Source: UBA6168 sp039819485 (GTDB taxonomy: Bacteria > Bacteroidota > Bacteroidia > Chitinophagales > Saprospiraceae). Taken from it: a stretch of 64,000 nucleotides of DNA. This document shows positions 17,009 through 24,337 of this stretch, in pieces. The stretch lies in the NCBI GenBank assembly GCA_039819485.1, contig JBCBRY010000035.1, forward strand, positions 6,850 through 70,849, read 5' to 3'. Under the pieces are notes generated by a model. It ran no database searches. It was not told where the DNA came from and worked only from the letters and a program-made list of their open reading frames with translations. A program made the translations under genes and the position numbers. The number at the start of each line of letters is the position of its first letter. The stretch's first letter is position 1.

Positions 17009-17635
17009 ATGTCCTCCTTTCACAAGAATGTATTTATAAATTGTCCTTTCGATAATGATTATTTCCCATTATTGAAATCTGTTTTATTCACGGTCCTTTT
17101 TTTGGAGTTTGAGCCAAAAATTGCTGAAACATCGGATTCAGGGGCAAGCCGGTTGAGTAAGATCAAGCATCTTATTCGAGCATCGAAGTTCTCTGTCCAT
17201 GACCTTTCCAGGGTTCAGGTGAGTGAAGAAGGGCTGCCGAGATTTAACATGCCCTTTGAATGTGGGATAGACCTTGGAGCAAGGTTGTTGGAGATGCCGG
17301 GAATGGGCGACAAAAAATGCCTCATTCTGGAAACGGAAAAATTCAGGTACCAAAGGTTTATTTCCGACATCTCTGGCAACGATATCAGGGCCCATCATGA
17401 CGATCCGAAATTGGCCATGAAAAATGTCAGGGATTGGCTGAACATCAATGTGCGTCAAAGGTTGACCAGGCATGCCGATATCTGGTTGGTATTCAACGAG
17501 TTCGAATTCGATTATGAAGAAATATTGAATGGGGAAGGCTATGATCCGAACGACATCAATGCTTTGACTTTTACCGACGTCATAGATATGATGAAAGACT
17601 GGATCAAGGGCTGGAATGAAACCAAAGGCGAATAG
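17009..17635 (+). CDS. TIR/nucleoside-2-deoxyribosyltransferase-like protein, candidate defence effector
   Basis: 208 residues, no signal or TM. The N-terminal part is a Rossmann-like fold: strand and loop KNVFINCPFDNDY (residues 6-18), ETSDSGASRLSKIKHLIRAS (40-59) and KFSVHDLSRV. A conserved NMPFECGIDLGARL follows, with Glu84 in the position of the catalytic Glu of NADase-type TIR and deoxyribosyltransferase folds. A variable C-terminal helical part follows. Proteins with this F-I-N-C-P-F-D and N-M-P-F-E-x-G pattern are widespread but uncharacterised, often sporadic and near defence genes. I infer nucleotide or NAD+ processing; enzymatic activity is not established. The operon partner DUF2188 protein may be a regulator or sensor. 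Confidence 0.6.
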   Translation: MSSFHKNVFINCPFDNDYFPLLKSVLFTVLFLEFEPKIAETSDSGASRLSKIKHLIRASKFSVHDLSRVQVSEEGLPRFNMPFECGIDLGARLLEMPGMGDKKCLILETEKFRYQRFISDISGNDIRAHHDDPKLAMKNVRDWLNINVRQRLTRHADIWLVFNEFEFDYEEILNGEGYDPNDINALTFTDVIDMMKDWIKGWNETKGE

Positions 17636-17666
17636 AGCGATATATTTTTTATATCCAAAAACGATA

Positions 17667-17698
17667 TTTGACTGAGATCAAGCCCCGCCTTACATTTG
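17667..17698 (+). promoter_or_regulatory. Bacteroidota promoter TTTG-N20-TACATTTG
   Basis: The -33 TTTG (17667-17670) and -7 TACATTTG (17691-17698) are exact matches with 20-bp spacing, 36 bp before the ATG of the helix-hairpin-helix gene. One of the best promoters in the window. Confidence 0.8.
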
Positions 17699-17734
17699 TT
17701 GTGTTAAACGCATTTTCCGAGAAAACTAAACGCA

Positions 17735-18730
17735 ATGAGAAACCTTGCCCGCTTCCTGTATGAATACTTTTATTACACCCGTGCTGAAAGGAATGCTTCC
17801 ATCGTTCTGGCCATTCTTTGTATGGTTTTCTTTTTGTTGCCCGGTTTTTACAGTTACCTCACGCCGCCGTCGCCAAGGACCGATTTTTCTGAACTCCGGG
17901 CGATGGCCATGGAAATGATACCTGAAAAAGCAACCGCCGAAAAAAGCGCTGAAAGAGCACCTAACTTCAGAAATGAAAATTTCCCTGCCACTTCGACCGA
18001 GTTGTTCAAGTTTGATCCAAATAATGTAAACAAAGAAGAATTGATCAAACTGGGCCTATCTTCCCGCACTGCCCAAACAATGTTAAACTACCGGATGAAA
18101 GGGGGGCGTTTTTTTAAAAAAGAAGATTTGAAAAAAGTGTACGGCCTGCGGGCGGAGGATTATGAACGTCTGGAAAAATGGGTAGTCATCGCCAGCCGGC
18201 CATCCAGTTCATCCAAGAAAGCAAATGTGGCGACGGCTTCATCGGCCACGGGGCAACGGGCAGAAAAAAATCAACAGCAAACAGCTGTGATACCTGCGAA
18301 AAAATCGTTTGCTAAAAAAGTTTATGCTCCGGTTCCCATCGACATCAATCAATCAACTGCTGAAGATTGGCAGCAATTTCGTGGCATCGGGCCGGGCTAC
18401 TCAAATCGCATTGTCAAATTCAGGGACAAGCTCGGTGGGTTTGCATCCGTGGAACAGGTGGGTGAAACTTATGGCCTGCCGGACAGTACCTTTCAGGCGA
18501 TCCAACCCTACTTAACCGTTTCGCCCGTTCTGCAAAAAATAGCGGTGAACACCTGTTCGCTGGAAGAACTGAAAAGCCACCCCTATCTCAGCAATTATCA
18601 GGCGACCATTTTATTTAATTACAGAAAGCAGCACGGACCGCTTGCGGGCATGGAGGAGTTGAAAAAAATAAAGGCAGGTTTTAAAGAAAGTGACTGGGCG
18701 AGATTAGGGGTGTATTTTTCTTTTGAATGA
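17735..18730 (+). CDS. ComEA-like helix-hairpin-helix protein, membrane-anchored
   Basis: 331 residues. A single N-terminal TM (about 24-45, SIVLAILCMVFFLLPGFYSYL) is followed by a variable linker. Three helix-hairpin-helix modules come next: about 90-145 (NNVNKEELIKLGLSSRTAQT, then NYRMKGGRFFKKEDL), about 205-265 (DINQSTAEDWQQFRGIGPGY, with the canonical GIGPG turn) and about 270-330 (AVNTCSLEELKSHPYLSNYQ). ComEA family proteins bind double-stranded DNA in the periplasm during transformation. Multi-HhH versions like this are common in Bacteroidota and their role is not settled. A strong promoter lies directly upstream and the gene is monocistronic. Confidence 0.85.
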   Translation: MRNLARFLYEYFYYTRAERNASIVLAILCMVFFLLPGFYSYLTPPSPRTDFSELRAMAMEMIPEKATAEKSAERAPNFRNENFPATSTELFKFDPNNVNKEELIKLGLSSRTAQTMLNYRMKGGRFFKKEDLKKVYGLRAEDYERLEKWVVIASRPSSSSKKANVATASSATGQRAEKNQQQTAVIPAKKSFAKKVYAPVPIDINQSTAEDWQQFRGIGPGYSNRIVKFRDKLGGFASVEQVGETYGLPDSTFQAIQPYLTVSPVLQKIAVNTCSLEELKSHPYLSNYQATILFNYRKQHGPLAGMEELKKIKAGFKESDWARLGVYFSFE

Positions 18731-18736
18731 CCTTAC

Positions 18737-18801
18737 TAAACACATAGGCCCGTAGGGCAAATAGTTGTTTTGCTATAAGAGCCTATGTGCCTATGTGTTT
18801 A
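18737..18801. repeat. Hairpin TAAACACATAGGC / GCCTATGTGTTTA between convergent genes
   Basis: Perfect 13-bp arms (18737-18749 and 18789-18801), with further CCTATGTG words inside the right arm. It sits 7 bp after one stop and 14 bp before the other, so it is a probable bidirectional termination region. Confidence 0.7.
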
Positions 18802-18814
18802 ATAAAGAAAAGAG

Positions 18815-19363
18815 CTATGCGTTGAATTTGCTCTTTTCCATTTCCATCATTTTGGCTTTGTGTTCTGGGCAGCAGCTTTTGATGGTGGCAATGAGCCCGA
18901 AGTAAGATTTCAACAAGTGTTGGGAAACATTGCTAAGTTGCTCGTATTGGTTTTGCAGGAACTTCATGTCCTCTGGCAGTTCGCCGACATCCCTGATTTT
19001 CATTTTGAAAATACAACTCAAACCTTTGATGGCGCTGTCAAATTCCTTGGCCTCGTCGGCATACTGGTCAATGACGGGCAGGCCGTTGCCATTGGATTGG
19101 CGCTGAGTGGCCCTGATGTAATTCGGTTCCGCAGAAAGGTCACTGTGTGTCAGGTCAAAAATGGAAATACTGAACAACTGGGCAAATTTGACCAGGTTGC
19201 AGATTTTGGGCTCAGCGGTACCACTTTCATAGGAAGCAATATTGCCTCGGTTGAGGCCAAGTTTTTCAGCCAGTTCTTCCTGGCTCCACTTCATCCGCTT
19301 GCGAAGTGCCCGAAGATTTTCGGGTAATTTAAAACTGGATGGGTCAATGTTAAAATCCATCAT
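18815..19363 (-). CDS. XRE-family transcriptional regulator
   Basis: 182 residues from ATG 19363, chosen because GCAGGAAAAG precedes it; a longer frame starts at 19390. Residues about 12-67 are a Cro/CI helix-turn-helix (LPENLRALRKRMKWSQEELA, KLGLNRGNIASYESGTAEPK). The C-terminal part is helical (FLQNQYEQLSNVSQHLLKSY) with a CCPEHKAKMMEME tail whose two Cys might sense redox or metal, though that is a guess. Similar HTH proteins in Bacteroidota often regulate nearby stress or stationary genes. No adjacent cognate gene is evident on the same strand. Confidence 0.9.
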   Translation of the reverse strand: MMDFNIDPSSFKLPENLRALRKRMKWSQEELAEKLGLNRGNIASYESGTAEPKICNLVKFAQLFSISIFDLTHSDLSAEPNYIRATQRQSNGNGLPVIDQYADEAKEFDSAIKGLSCIFKMKIRDVGELPEDMKFLQNQYEQLSNVSQHLLKSYFGLIATIKSCCPEHKAKMMEMEKSKFNA

Positions 19364-19802
19364 CTTTTCCTGCGTATTTTTTCTTTGCAAATTTCTATTA
19401 AACCTATCAGTTTGTAGATAAAATTTACATTTTAAGGGTCGAATGTGCCATTTTGCGGCGATTTGTTAACGCTATTTACATGCCAATTGTTTAAAGAAAA
19501 GGTAAATTGATCCAACTTTTATGATAAAAACCACGTCTTTTCTAAAGGTTTTGTCAATGAAAAAGTCTAAAAAACCATCAAAGTGTTAAGGAATTTTTAA
19601 AAAAGCATAGATTAAGTCTAAATTGAAAAATATAATTGCATTTATTTCGTCTATACAGTAAATTTGTAAAAAATAATTACAAAAAAGGAAAATCAAAAAT
19701 TGAGTCAGTTAAAAGTTCCATGTTCACATTCCTCCGCCACGATACTTTTTCTTTCTCTTTTTCCTTTTCCGAAGTATTGCTTAACCGATAAAATCACCCA
19801 TC
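19364..19802. other. 439-bp AT-rich divergent promoter region
   Basis: It lies between the XRE regulator and the sigma factor, with very high A+T content and repeated AAAA/TTTT tracts. It contains the plus-strand promoter at 19635-19666. No gene is seen. Confidence 0.6.
19635..19666 (+). promoter_or_regulatory. Bacteroidota promoter ATTG-N20-TAAATTTG
   Basis: TAAATTTG (19659-19666) is an exact -7 match with ATTG (19635-19638) 20 bp upstream. The sigma factor ATG is 136 bp downstream, leaving a long 5' untranslated region. Confidence 0.65.
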
Positions 19803-20315
19803 ATGGCTAACACGATATATCAACAACTGGACGAAGTCAGCAACTCGCTGCGGGCCTTCTCGCTGAAACTGACGGGAAATGAAACGGATGCAAATGATTT
19901 GTACCAAGACACTGCTCTTCGGATCATCTCCAATGCTGATAAATTTCAGCAAGACACTAATTTTAAGGCATGGGCAGTGACGATCATGCGGAATATCTTT
20001 ATCAATAATTACCGCAAGAAAGTACGCCGTGGCACCATCCTCGACCAAACTCCCAACAACTATTACATCAACTCCGGTAGCCAGTCCATCGAAAACGATG
20101 GCGAAACACGGATGGCCTATAAAGAACTGTTGAGAATGGTAAGTGCATTGCCAGAAGATTTCAAGCGCCCCTTCTGGATGGCCTATAAGGGCTACAAATA
20201 CGATGAAATTGCGGAGCAACTCGACGCCCCGCTTGGCACCATCAAAAGCCGCATTTTCTTTGCCCGCCGCAAGCTGCAAAAGATGTACGAAACAGCAGAA
20301 GCAGTACGGGCATAA
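19803..20315 (+). CDS. ECF-type RNA polymerase sigma factor
   Basis: 170 residues with sigma region 2 (about 10-80: FSLKLTGNETDANDLYQDTA, then KFQQDTNFKAWAVTIMRNIF) and region 4 (about 110-165: LPEDFKRPFWMAYKGYKYDE, AEQLDAPLGTIKSRIFFARR). This is the compact two-domain ECF form. No anti-sigma gene is adjacent, unlike the sigma factor at 49550. It has a long leader with a good vegetative promoter and is followed by a clear intrinsic terminator. The sigma subfamily is common in Bacteroidota and often essential to envelope or stress responses, but its regulon cannot be read here. Confidence 0.95.
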   Translation: MANTIYQQLDEVSNSLRAFSLKLTGNETDANDLYQDTALRIISNADKFQQDTNFKAWAVTIMRNIFINNYRKKVRRGTILDQTPNNYYINSGSQSIENDGETRMAYKELLRMVSALPEDFKRPFWMAYKGYKYDEIAEQLDAPLGTIKSRIFFARRKLQKMYETAEAVRA

Positions 20316-20362
20316 AATTTTCCGACATCCGAACTAAAAAATATTAATAGCGTTAACTTGCC

Positions 20363-20395
20363 ATGCCTCGGTTTCTGACCGGGGCATTTTTTTTT
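20363..20395 (+). terminator. Intrinsic terminator of the sigma factor gene
   Basis: ATGCCTCGG / CCGGGGCAT stem (one mismatch) with a TTTCTGA loop and a nine-T run, 47 bp after the stop. Confidence 0.88.
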
Positions 20396-20508
20396 GAGGG
20401 GTCAGGAGTCAGGGGTCAGGGGTCAGGGGTCAGGGACCAGGAAGTCTTTTCTACCTCTTAGCCCCTGACCCCTGACCCCTGACTCCTGACTCCTGACTTC
20501 TGACCCCT
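20396..20508. repeat. Word-type hairpin (GGGGTCAGGAGTCAG units)
   Basis: The left arm is four to five tandem AGGGGTCAGG/AGTCAGG words and the right arm carries five to six CCCCTGAC/TCCTGAC words, around a short ACCTCTTAGC centre. The register is not fixed, so many pairings are possible. It lies 20 bp before the EamA gene start. Confidence 0.8.
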
Positions 20509-20527
20509 AATACCCAATGCCTGTCCA

Positions 20528-21499
20528 ATGAAAAACCTGCTGTCCGACCGCATTTTGATTCCCGCCGCATTTGGTGTGATTTACATCGTTTGGGGGTCTA
20601 CGTATCTGGCCAATTGGTACGCCATCCGCGACATTCCGACATTTTTAATGTGCGGTTGCCGGTTCTTCATTGCCGGTATCCTGCTTTTTTTAGTCAGCCT
20701 GTTTTTCGGAGCTAAACGGCCAAAGTTGGAGCATTGGAAAAGTACCGCACTGATGGGATTTTTCTTCTTTTTCATTGGCAACGGGGGGGCTGTTTGGGCA
20801 CTGAATTATTTAGATTCTGGTATCGCTGCACTGATCATTGCCTGCCAGCCATTGGTTACAGTGTTGATGATGTGGGCCATGCTCAGCAAGAGACCGTCCA
20901 AGCGGACCTTGTTCGGCGTGGGGATCGGATTTTTGGGAATGGTACTATTGGTGACCCAGGATCAATTTACGTCCAGTGAAGAAATGTTAGTGGGGGTTGC
21001 CGTCATTATTATATGCGTGATAGGGTGGGGCTTTGCATCCGTAAAAATTTCCCGGATACCCCTGCCCGATTCAAAAATACAGGCAGCTGCCATGCAGATG
21101 ATGATCGGTGGGAGCATGCTGTTGGTGTTTAGTTTCGGAACTGGTGACGCTTTTCAATTTGACCTGGCCAACCTCACGCCGCGGGGCACCTGGTCGTTCG
21201 TCTACCTCACTTTTTTTGGGGCCTTTATTGCCTTTTCTGCTTTTAATTATTTGTTGCTGAAAGTTAGTCCGGACAAAGTCGCGACTGCTACCTACGTCAA
21301 TCCGGTGGTCGCACTGCTGCTGGGATGGGGGATCAATAACGAGGTCATTACGATGCAGTCACTCTTGGCGGGCATGTTGTTGCTTTCCGGGGTGGTGTTT
21401 ATCAATACGAAAAAGGGATTTTTGCGCAGGAAAAAAATCGAAAATACCGTAGTGACAGATATGATTCAACAGAGAGACGCAGAGACACAGAGTCGATAG
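20528..21499 (+). CDS. EamA/DMT superfamily inner-membrane transporter
   Basis: 323 residues with ten TM helices in two five-helix EamA repeats. Helix 1 includes GVIYIVWGSTYLANWYAI and helix 2 CRFFIAGILLFLVSLFFG; the second repeat has YLTFFGAFIAFSAFNYLLL and NPVVALLLGWGI. The family exports or imports metabolites such as amino acids or nucleosides; RhaT/YedA-like members are closest in motif. The last codons (IQQRDAETQSR) are encoded by the left arm of the hairpin at 21471, so the C terminus was extended or replaced by repeat sequence. The substrate is unknown. Confidence 0.92.
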   Translation: MKNLLSDRILIPAAFGVIYIVWGSTYLANWYAIRDIPTFLMCGCRFFIAGILLFLVSLFFGAKRPKLEHWKSTALMGFFFFFIGNGGAVWALNYLDSGIAALIIACQPLVTVLMMWAMLSKRPSKRTLFGVGIGFLGMVLLVTQDQFTSSEEMLVGVAVIIICVIGWGFASVKISRIPLPDSKIQAAAMQMMIGGSMLLVFSFGTGDAFQFDLANLTPRGTWSFVYLTFFGAFIAFSAFNYLLLKVSPDKVATATYVNPVVALLLGWGINNEVITMQSLLAGMLLLSGVVFINTKKGFLRRKKIENTVVTDMIQQRDAETQSR

Positions 21500-21526
21500 G
21501 TTTGCCTCTGCGTCCCTGCGGCAACC
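21471..21526. repeat. CTCTGCG-word hairpin overlapping the EamA 3' end
   Basis: AGAGAGACGCAGAGACACAG pairs with CCTCTGCGTCCCTGCGG. The left arm is coding for the last eight residues of the transporter, the right arm is intergenic and reaches the stop of the next gene (minus strand, 21528). It probably serves as a shared terminator. Confidence 0.75.
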
Positions 21527-21527
21527 A

Positions 21528-22253
21528 TCAAGGTTGATAAATGCGCTGGCGGAAACTGGCCCTCAGTTCGACTCCATCCACCGGAACAACTACCGTGTAA
21601 GTCCTGGCATTGTCCATTCTTGGGAAAACGACCTTGCCACCTACTTTATACCCTTTCTCCAAAGTAGTTTTCCGAAGGGAATAGTCTTTCCAAAAATTTA
21701 GATTCGGCGGCTGGAATTCCATTGGCGGAGGGGGAACGGCCGTATTGACATAGACGAAGGTGTCGCCACCGTCGAAAAAATTGACATCGCCGTCGTTGCC
21801 ACTGTTGTCACCGTCGCTGGTAGCGGCGACGGCGACGGCCGTAGCAACTACCGCAACGCCTACAGCTACCGCTGCATTTTTATTTCGGGCCTCTTGCCGG
21901 CTGGCCTCCATTTGTTCCCCAAATATTTCTTTTTCCGGATCATACGACCAAAGGTTGCCCCCGTTGTCAGTCTGGATATAGATTTCTTCGGGTTTTAATA
22001 GAATTTCCTCATTGCCCATATTGGTGACTTCCACATCAAAAATCAAATCTTTTTTGGTGAAGTCTTCAAAAAACACGCGAGCTTCGAGGTCGCCATTTCT
22101 AACGACGACCACTTCCCGGCCATAATTCCATTTGGTATCCTGGCCAGAGTCGGATTCCATTTTGATAACTTTCTGTGGGGTGAAACAGGAAGTCAGTGAA
22201 ATGATGGTGATGAAAAAAAGGAAAAGCTGATTGCTGGATGTTGCTGAGCGCAT
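21528..22253 (-). CDS. Lipoprotein of unknown function
   Basis: 241 residues. The signal FLFFITIISLTSCFTPQ places the lipidated Cys at about residue 23. A beta-rich domain (residues 45-110, VVVVRNGDLEARVFFEDFTK, LIFDVEVTNMGNEEILLKPE) resembles immunoglobulin-like or DUF4352-like extracellular folds. An Ala/Val-rich hydrophobic stretch follows (about 125-145, NAAVAVGVAVVATAVAVAAT) and may be a second TM or membrane-associated segment. Then come a Gly/Asp-rich linker and another beta domain (about 190-235, GYKVGGKVVFPRMDNARTYT). No enzyme motif is visible. It has a good promoter 36 bp upstream. The function is not known. Confidence 0.8.
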   Translation of the reverse strand: MRSATSSNQLFLFFITIISLTSCFTPQKVIKMESDSGQDTKWNYGREVVVVRNGDLEARVFFEDFTKKDLIFDVEVTNMGNEEILLKPEEIYIQTDNGGNLWSYDPEKEIFGEQMEASRQEARNKNAAVAVGVAVVATAVAVAATSDGDNSGNDGDVNFFDGGDTFVYVNTAVPPPPMEFQPPNLNFWKDYSLRKTTLEKGYKVGGKVVFPRMDNARTYTVVVPVDGVELRASFRQRIYQP

Positions 22254-22288
22254 AGATACAGGTTTTAGTTTTAGAATTAGATGTTGAT

Positions 22289-22319
22289 CAAAACTATAAT
22301 AAAGACGCTTTTAATTCAA
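22289..22319 (-). promoter_or_regulatory. Bacteroidota promoter ATTG-N20-TAGTTTTG (minus strand)
   Basis: On the minus strand TAGTTTTG (22289-22296) is an exact -7 match with TTG (22317-22319) 20 bp upstream. It is 36 bp from the lipoprotein start codon. Confidence 0.65.
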
Positions 22320-22349
22320 TTACACCCTACTTAAGGAAAGGTTAAAATT

Positions 22350-22441
22350 AGGTGTCAGGAGTCAGGAGTCAGGTGTCAGGTGTCAGGAAAGGAACTGCAC
22401 CTCCTGACTCCTGACCCCTGACCCCTGATCCCTGACACCTA
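22350..22441. repeat. Word-type hairpin (GGTGTCAGGAGTCAG units)
   Basis: Six GTCAGG words on the left and seven CTGAC words on the right, around AAAGGAACTGCACC. It lies 8 bp from the stop of the TPR-methyltransferase gene (22449). Confidence 0.8.
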
Positions 22442-22448
22442 AAAAACA

Positions 22449-24197
22449 CTATACCCCGAACCGGATCAGTTGGTCGCTCCTGATAAATTTAATTTCTTTA
22501 GTGTCCCCGTCGCTGACGGAGGCGGGATTTTCGAAACAGTACAATGCTTGTCCCCAATGTGTTAGCTCTCCTTCTGGCCGACTGGAAACAACAATGTTTT
22601 CATGTAAGGTTAAGTCAAACCAAAAAACGACGCCTTGCAGTTCGCCGCTATTGTTGATCTTGACATTTAATGTTTCGGAAATTGGCTGGTCATCTTGCAC
22701 CGCTTCCGGCAAACTGTAAAAATCAAATTCCGTGATTGGAAAAATATCGGATAGGGCGGTGTGGTTTTCGTGGTTCAAATGAATGGTTGTGTATTCGTGG
22801 GGAATCCTAAATTTATCAAAAGCAGAAAGATCAAAACCGGAAATATTTTTTATCGGGTTCATTCTGCTCCGCAATGGTATTTCAACCAGTTGCCCGAACA
22901 ACTGGACTTTTGCTGGGATAATGATGGCGTCGTCGGTAATTAAATTTTTAACGGCATGCCGGATCGTTGGCAATACTCCTTCTCCGATCACACCTACATC
23001 TAAAATTTCCGATACTAAAATATTGGCTTTTTCAGGAAGGTCGGTTCCGGTTGTTAATTCAGTCGATTTTTTATTGAGGATTTTTATTTTTTTCGAATAA
23101 TTATTGGCTTCAATAATTTCCTGGGCGGTTGCCGCCAACTTGCTATGCATTTCACAAGCAATGATTTTTTTCGCTCCGGCCCTGGCCGCCATCATGGCCA
23201 ACAGACCGGTACCCGTTCCAATATCCAATACCGTAGAATCATTATTGACTGTATTTTCAAGTGCTTTTTGATAAGCATTGTTTCGTTGCTCATCGGCAAG
23301 CATTGTAAAATGCCAACCGGAAATTTGGGCATTTAATAAACGCCGCAAATTTCTTTGTGCGCCTTCATCGTTGGGGTCGATGGATAGTGCCTTCCGGTAG
23401 CAAGCTTCGGCTTCGTCAAAATCTTTTTCTTCCTTTGAAAGGTTGCCTAATAAAATATAGGCAGTTTTATTTTTGCTGTCTTTTTCGATACATGTCAAAA
23501 GAAATTCTTTTGCTTCTTTCTTTTTGTTCCAGTCAAGGTATAATTTTCCTAAAAGGGCATAGGGCGCACCGTATTCGGGCGCAGCCTCAGTCGCTCTAAA
23601 ATATAATGATTTCGCTGCTTCGAATTCGCCTTCGTCCGCAATAATATTTCCGAGGTTTACCAAGGCAAAGGCAAAATCAGGGTTAGTTTCAATGGCTTTT
23701 TCGAACGCCTTTTTTGCTTTATTTATGGCTCTTTTAAAATAATAGATATTTCCAAGATTAAAATGGGCATTCGTTAAAGCAGGCTCCAATTCTATTGCTG
23801 CCAAATATGATTTTTCGGCATTTTCAAAGTCTTTAAATTCCAGGTAAATATTGGCTTCATTATAGTGGATGTCTGCCCGCTCTGGTTTTAGTTCTTTGGC
23901 TTTTTGGATGAGTTCCAATGCTTCCCTGTTATATCCTCTTTTTTTCTGGGCGGAGCTGTAATTGATCCACGCATCGATGTTGGCCGGATTTATTCTGGTG
24001 GCCTTTTTTAATAAATGCGAAGCATCAATTGGTTTTCTATCAATTAAAACACTGCCCAAGGCATTTAATATCACATCGTTGTCCGGGAATTTTTTATGCA
24101 GACGACGGAGCATTTTCTCCGCTTCTTTCACCTGGCCGTTCTGATAGGTTTGAACGGCTTTGTTAAAATATTCCTGAGGGTCGAGGTTTGTTCTCAT
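22449..24197 (-). CDS. TPR protein fused to a protein-arginine-methyltransferase-like domain
   Basis: 582 residues from ATG 24197 (MRTNLDPQEYF). An upstream ATG in frame would add residues encoded by the repeat at 24226 and is rejected. About seven TPRs fill residues 5-270 (for example ALTNAHFNLGNIYYFKRAIN). Residues about 300-580 are a Rossmann methyltransferase of the PRMT type: LDIGTGTGLLAMMAARAGAK (motif I), ACEMHSKLAATAQEII (post I) and LVSEILDVGVIGEG (the double-E-like loop, here S-E-I-L-D), then a beta-barrel part. The S-E-x-x-D loop matches PRMT7/9-like forms, which also carry TPRs in eukaryotes. The target protein is unknown. Confidence 0.85.
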   Translation of the reverse strand: MRTNLDPQEYFNKAVQTYQNGQVKEAEKMLRRLHKKFPDNDVILNALGSVLIDRKPIDASHLLKKATRINPANIDAWINYSSAQKKRGYNREALELIQKAKELKPERADIHYNEANIYLEFKDFENAEKSYLAAIELEPALTNAHFNLGNIYYFKRAINKAKKAFEKAIETNPDFAFALVNLGNIIADEGEFEAAKSLYFRATEAAPEYGAPYALLGKLYLDWNKKKEAKEFLLTCIEKDSKNKTAYILLGNLSKEEKDFDEAEACYRKALSIDPNDEGAQRNLRRLLNAQISGWHFTMLADEQRNNAYQKALENTVNNDSTVLDIGTGTGLLAMMAARAGAKKIIACEMHSKLAATAQEIIEANNYSKKIKILNKKSTELTTGTDLPEKANILVSEILDVGVIGEGVLPTIRHAVKNLITDDAIIIPAKVQLFGQLVEIPLRSRMNPIKNISGFDLSAFDKFRIPHEYTTIHLNHENHTALSDIFPITEFDFYSLPEAVQDDQPISETLNVKINNSGELQGVVFWFDLTLHENIVVSSRPEGELTHWGQALYCFENPASVSDGDTKEIKFIRSDQLIRFGV

Positions 24198-24225
24198 TGG
24201 CGGTCTGTTTTTAATCAGAAATAAA

Positions 24226-24337
24226 ATGAAGAATGAAAAATGAAAAATGAAAAATGATGAATGAAGAATGAAAAATGAAGATTTGAATAAATTCCAAAAT
24301 CTATAAAACATCATTCATCATTTTTCATTCTTCATTC
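24226..24337. repeat. Word-type hairpin (GAATGAAAAATGA units)
   Basis: About seven tandem GAATGAAAAATGAA-type words (left) face TCATTCATCATTTTTCATTC ... TTCATTC (right). The right arm touches the stop codon of the isomerase (24336) and the left lies upstream of the TPR-methyltransferase. The same word is used at 47384-47436. Confidence 0.8.

Noticed and set aside
24198..24314. A 39-codon N-terminal extension of the TPR-methyltransferase.
   Set aside because: It is Phe/Ser-rich repeat sequence from the GAATGAAAAATGA hairpin and precedes the natural start MRTNLD.
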